DNA from: Caulobacter sp.
GTDB taxonomy: Bacteria; Pseudomonadota; Alphaproteobacteria; Caulobacterales; Caulobacteraceae
Direction: 5' to 3'
Assembly (NCBI RefSeq): GCF_017744445.1
Contig: NZ_JAGIBH010000015.1
Coordinates: 1 to 64,000 of the forward strand
DNA length: 64,000 nt
The position numbers and the translations under genes are program-made. Positions 61,771 through 64,000 of this stretch are shown here, in pieces. The notes under the pieces were generated by a model. It did not search any database, was not told the DNA's origin, and saw only the letters and a program-made list of their open reading frames with translations. Each line of letters opens with the position of its first letter. Position 1 is the stretch's first letter.

Positions 61771-62666
61771 GGATTGTGGAGGGTCTCCAGCAACCGCTTC
61801 TGCTCCGCCCGGCTCCGGTACAAAAAGTCGTACGGCAGCCCCAGCCGCACGCTGGCCTGGGACGGCGGCGAGTTCCGCACCGCGACCTTCTCCGCCAGCC
61901 GGCCCGCCGCCTTCAGCGCTAAGCGATCGACCGTCGTCGGGTCGTATTCGTGGCCCAGGACCAGCTTCTCGCGCACCACCGGCGGCAGCAGCGATACCGA
62001 GGCCCGCGCCAGGGCCTTGTGCAGGAACTTCGGCGCGGCGGGCGCGGCCTTGCCCGACTGGATGATGTCCAGGAACTCGCCGACGATCGGGTGCGGCTCG
62101 AAGCGCGGCGCCAGCTTGTCCATCATCGCCATGAAGTCGGCTTGGCTGCTGGGCGAGTACTTCACCCCGTATAGCCGCGCGATCGGGTGCGCCTCCTCGT
62201 AGAAGCGGGTCTTCTCGGCTTCGGTGAGCGGCTCGACGAACTGGTCATAGGCGTTGAGGAAGCCGTAGCCGGCCGTGGCGCTGACCCAGTCCAGCAGCTC
62301 GACATCCAGCGCCTTGTAGGCCTCGCCGCTGGGCGTCTGGCCCACCACGCGCGTGTGCATGTTGGTGACGCCCTGGATCACCCGCCGGGCGGCGGCCTGC
62401 GGGCCATAGACCCCGACCATGGCCGCGATGCCGGTGCGCTTGGAACGCCCGATCGGGTCGACCTTGTAGGTCGAGTGATCCCAGACGCCCGAGCGGATCC
62501 GTGCGTCGGCGAATTCCAGCAGCACAGCGGCCACGCCCCCGACCGCCAGGGCGATCGGGTTCTTGTAGACCCGCCAGTGCATCGAGCCCGGATCCAGATA
62601 GGCGGGCTCGCCGGGCGGATTGGCGTAGTCGATCTTCCAGCCCAGGTACGAGGACGGTTGCGCCAT
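61731..62666 (-). CDS. DUF2236 (MpaB-type) oxygenase-like protein
   Basis: A 311-residue protein of the DUF2236 family, some members of which are haem-type oxygenases (MpaB, latex-clearing protein relatives). Supporting stretches are VGGVAAVLLEFADARIRSGV, DHSTYKVDPIGRSKRTGIAA, the histidine-containing GVTNMHTRVVG with the nearby LDWVSATAGYGFLNAYD, and DFLYRSRAEQKRLLETL. Substrate unknown. ATG 62666 begins MAQPSSYLGWK. The last residues (LIPAKAGTQAEV) are encoded by one arm of the family A repeat, an unusual way to extend a protein. Confidence 0.88.
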   Translation of the reverse strand: MAQPSSYLGWKIDYANPPGEPAYLDPGSMHWRVYKNPIALAVGGVAAVLLEFADARIRSGVWDHSTYKVDPIGRSKRTGIAAMVGVYGPQAAARRVIQGVTNMHTRVVGQTPSGEAYKALDVELLDWVSATAGYGFLNAYDQFVEPLTEAEKTRFYEEAHPIARLYGVKYSPSSQADFMAMMDKLAPRFEPHPIVGEFLDIIQSGKAAPAAPKFLHKALARASVSLLPPVVREKLVLGHEYDPTTVDRLALKAAGRLAEKVAVRNSPPSQASVRLGLPYDFLYRSRAEQKRLLETLHNPLIPAKAGTQAEV

Positions 62667-62766
62667 ACGCGATCTCCTTCCCCTAGAAAGGTCGGGGGCG
62701 GGGCCGGAGTTCACAACCTATCAAATTCGATAGGGAAGCTTCATGAGCATCAGCCCAACCAGATTT

Positions 62767-62880
62767 GCTTTCCTCGCCCTTGTGGCGAGGACCCATGGCG
62801 CCGCCAGGCTCGGCGCTCGTCGTCATGCGCGGAGCGAGTGGAACGCTGGGCCCTAGGCATAGGGCCTAGGGAGGCAAATT
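62767..62880. repeat. Palindromic intergenic repeat, family B (copy 3)
   Basis: The left hairpin CCTCGCCCTTGTGGCGAGG and the right hairpin GGGCCCTAGGCATAGGGCCT are followed by AGGGAGGCAAATT, as in the copy at 39475-39619. Both ends carry (A)TTTGC-type tips in inverted orientation. It fills the gap between the DUF2236 and monooxygenase genes. Confidence 0.8.
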
Positions 62881-62895
62881 GGGGGACGAATAGGG

Positions 62896-64000
62896 TTACG
62901 CGGCCTTGGCGGTGACGGGTTGGCTCTTAACCCCCGTCTTCCGGCCAAATTCCATCACCCCGTCCTCGACCTTGCCGAAGCGCAGCGCCACAAGGTCCAG
63001 GGCGTAGTTCTGGTGGACCTTCCACGGCTTGCGCAGGCCCTGCTTGGGGAACTGGTCCATCGAGCGGGTGACGTAGCCGGACGAGAAGTCCAGCCACGGC
63101 GCGACCTCCATCGCCCCGTCGACGCGCGGCACGCAGTAGTCGGCGCCGGCGCGATCCAGGCTGTTGATCAGGCGGCAGACATATTCGCTGGTCAGGTCGG
63201 CTTTCAGCGTCCAGCTGGCGTTGGTGTAGCCGAACGCGGAAGCGAGGTTCGGCACGTCGCTGAACATCATGCCCTTGTAGCTCATCGACTCCGACAGCTG
63301 GGCCTTCTTGCCGTCGACTACGACCTCCATGCCGCCGATCAGTTGGAGCTGAAGCCCGGTGGCGGTGACGATGACGTCGGCCTCCAGGGTTTTGCCCGAC
63401 TTCAGCAGGATGCCGTCCTCGGTGAAGGTTTCGATGTGGTCGGTGACCACCGAGCTGGTCCCCGCCTTGATCGAAGCGAAGAGATCGGCGTCCGGCACCA
63501 GGCACAGGCGCTGGTCCCACGGATTGTAGCGCGGCGTGAAGTGGGTGCCGATGTCGTAGTCTGGTCCCAGGTGCTCGCGCACCATGCCCAGCAGGCGCTC
63601 CTTGACCTTATCGGGCTTCTTGCGGGCCATGTTGAAGAACAGCATCTGGAAGAGGACGTTCTTCCAGCGGGTGATGCCATAGGCGGTCATGGCTGGCAGC
63701 TTGGACCGCAGCCAGTTGGCCACCCCGTCCTCGGCCGGGCGCGAGACCACATAGGTCGGCGAGCGCTGCAGCATGGTCACGTGGCTGGCGGTGCGGGCCA
63801 TTTCCGGCACCAGGGTCACGGCAGTGGCCCCGCTGCCGATCACCACGACCTTCTTGCCGGCGTAGTCCAGGTTTTCCGGCCAATGCTGCGGGTGGACGAT
63901 GCGGCCCTTGAAGCGGTCGGTTCCCGGGAAGTCGGGCGTGTAGCCGGCCGAGTAGCGATAGTAGCCGGCGCACATATAGAGGAAGCCGCAGCTGTACTGG
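62896..64000 (-). CDS. Flavin-containing monooxygenase (Baeyer-Villiger type), partial
   Basis: The frame is open to the window edge, so the N-terminal part (with the first FAD Rossmann motif) is missing; 367 residues are visible. The family fingerprint FKGRIVHPQHWPE is present, followed by the NADPH-binding KKVVVIGSGATAVTLVPEMA and by DVIVTATGLQLQLIGGM near the FAD site. These enzymes insert oxygen into ketones or oxidise heteroatoms using NADPH. Substrate unknown. The C-terminus ends SQPVTAKAA at 62896, just before the family B repeat. Confidence 0.9.
   Translation of the reverse strand, partial: QYSCGFLYMCAGYYRYSAGYTPDFPGTDRFKGRIVHPQHWPENLDYAGKKVVVIGSGATAVTLVPEMARTASHVTMLQRSPTYVVSRPAEDGVANWLRSKLPAMTAYGITRWKNVLFQMLFFNMARKKPDKVKERLLGMVREHLGPDYDIGTHFTPRYNPWDQRLCLVPDADLFASIKAGTSSVVTDHIETFTEDGILLKSGKTLEADVIVTATGLQLQLIGGMEVVVDGKKAQLSESMSYKGMMFSDVPNLASAFGYTNASWTLKADLTSEYVCRLINSLDRAGADYCVPRVDGAMEVAPWLDFSSGYVTRSMDQFPKQGLRKPWKVHQNYALDLVALRFGKVEDGVMEFGRKTGVKSQPVTAKAA

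Noticed and set aside
62501..62686. Short plus-strand frame opposite the DUF2236 start
   Set aside because: Arg/Pro-rich antisense frame with no supporting feature.

Overview
The window is GC-rich, densely coded DNA from an alphaproteobacterium, almost certainly a Caulobacter or a very close relative. The pointers are the flagellar set fliX / flgI-cheL-flbY with a CtrA-type box and a sigma-54-type promoter, a long Caulobacter-style TonB-dependent receptor, a DksA with the alphaproteobacterial degenerate zinc finger, and several families of intergenic palindromic repeats. No plasmid, phage, insertion sequence or CRISPR array is visible.

Layout. 1-500: the end of an rRNA operon (3' end of 23S, 5S, initiator tRNA-fMet, terminator). 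697-3728: a two-domain cold-shock protein and a convergent malic enzyme fused to a phosphotransacetylase-like domain. 4066-14947: first purine-catabolism block, with hiuH-xdhA-xdhB-xdhC-guaD on the plus strand, a minus-strand operon of an HpxX/AtzG-like subunit, an AtzE-family amidase, HpxZ/AtzH and a nucleoside hydrolase, then a plus-strand acetamidase/formamidase. 15075-23451: two large RTX proteins, a YceI lipoprotein and an unknown membrane-anchored protein. 23455-29373: second purine block, one minus-strand operon allC-pucG-puuE-uraD-puuD-tetR. 29505-34093: MscS-type channel and TonB-dependent receptor. 34542-44295: flavin reductase-like protein, trmFO, four paralogous multi-pass membrane proteins interrupted by a GST, and uvrA. 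44458-45217: a small toxin-antitoxin-like locus with its own palindrome-spaced promoter. 45224-49913: DUF1223 protein, small membrane protein, ABC-F ATPase with an overlapping leader ORF, DUF3422 protein, methyltransferase. 50108-53364: flagellar genes and dksA. 53486-64000: GH28 glycosidase, cation/proton antiporter, M28 peptidase, a flavin oxidase-like gene beside an exact 313-bp tandem duplication, response regulator, enoyl-CoA hydratase, DUF3052 and DUF2236 proteins, and a flavin monooxygenase cut by the window edge.

How the genes work together. The two purine blocks make an almost complete aerobic route: nucleoside hydrolase and guanine deaminase feed xanthine dehydrogenase (XdhAB, matured by XdhC); a membrane cytochrome-c-type urate hydroxylase (PuuD) makes 5-hydroxyisourate; HiuH, UraD, PuuE and AllC carry this through OHCU and allantoin to ureidoglycine; PucG then transaminates ureidoglycine. 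PucG chemistry is known to give oxalurate, and the HpxX/AtzE/HpxZ set is the kind of enzyme group tied to oxalurate breakdown, so the lower pathway probably runs through oxalurate. A TetR-family regulator closes the second operon. A GTAAG/CTTAC motif lies near three of the promoters.

The most unusual items are the RTX protein with a beta-propeller-like insert, the unknown small protein paired with an Xre-type regulator, the four-paralog membrane cluster, the strongly initiated leader ORF overlapping the ABC-F start, and the fresh 313-bp tandem duplication. Function calls come from reading motifs and context; no database search was run.
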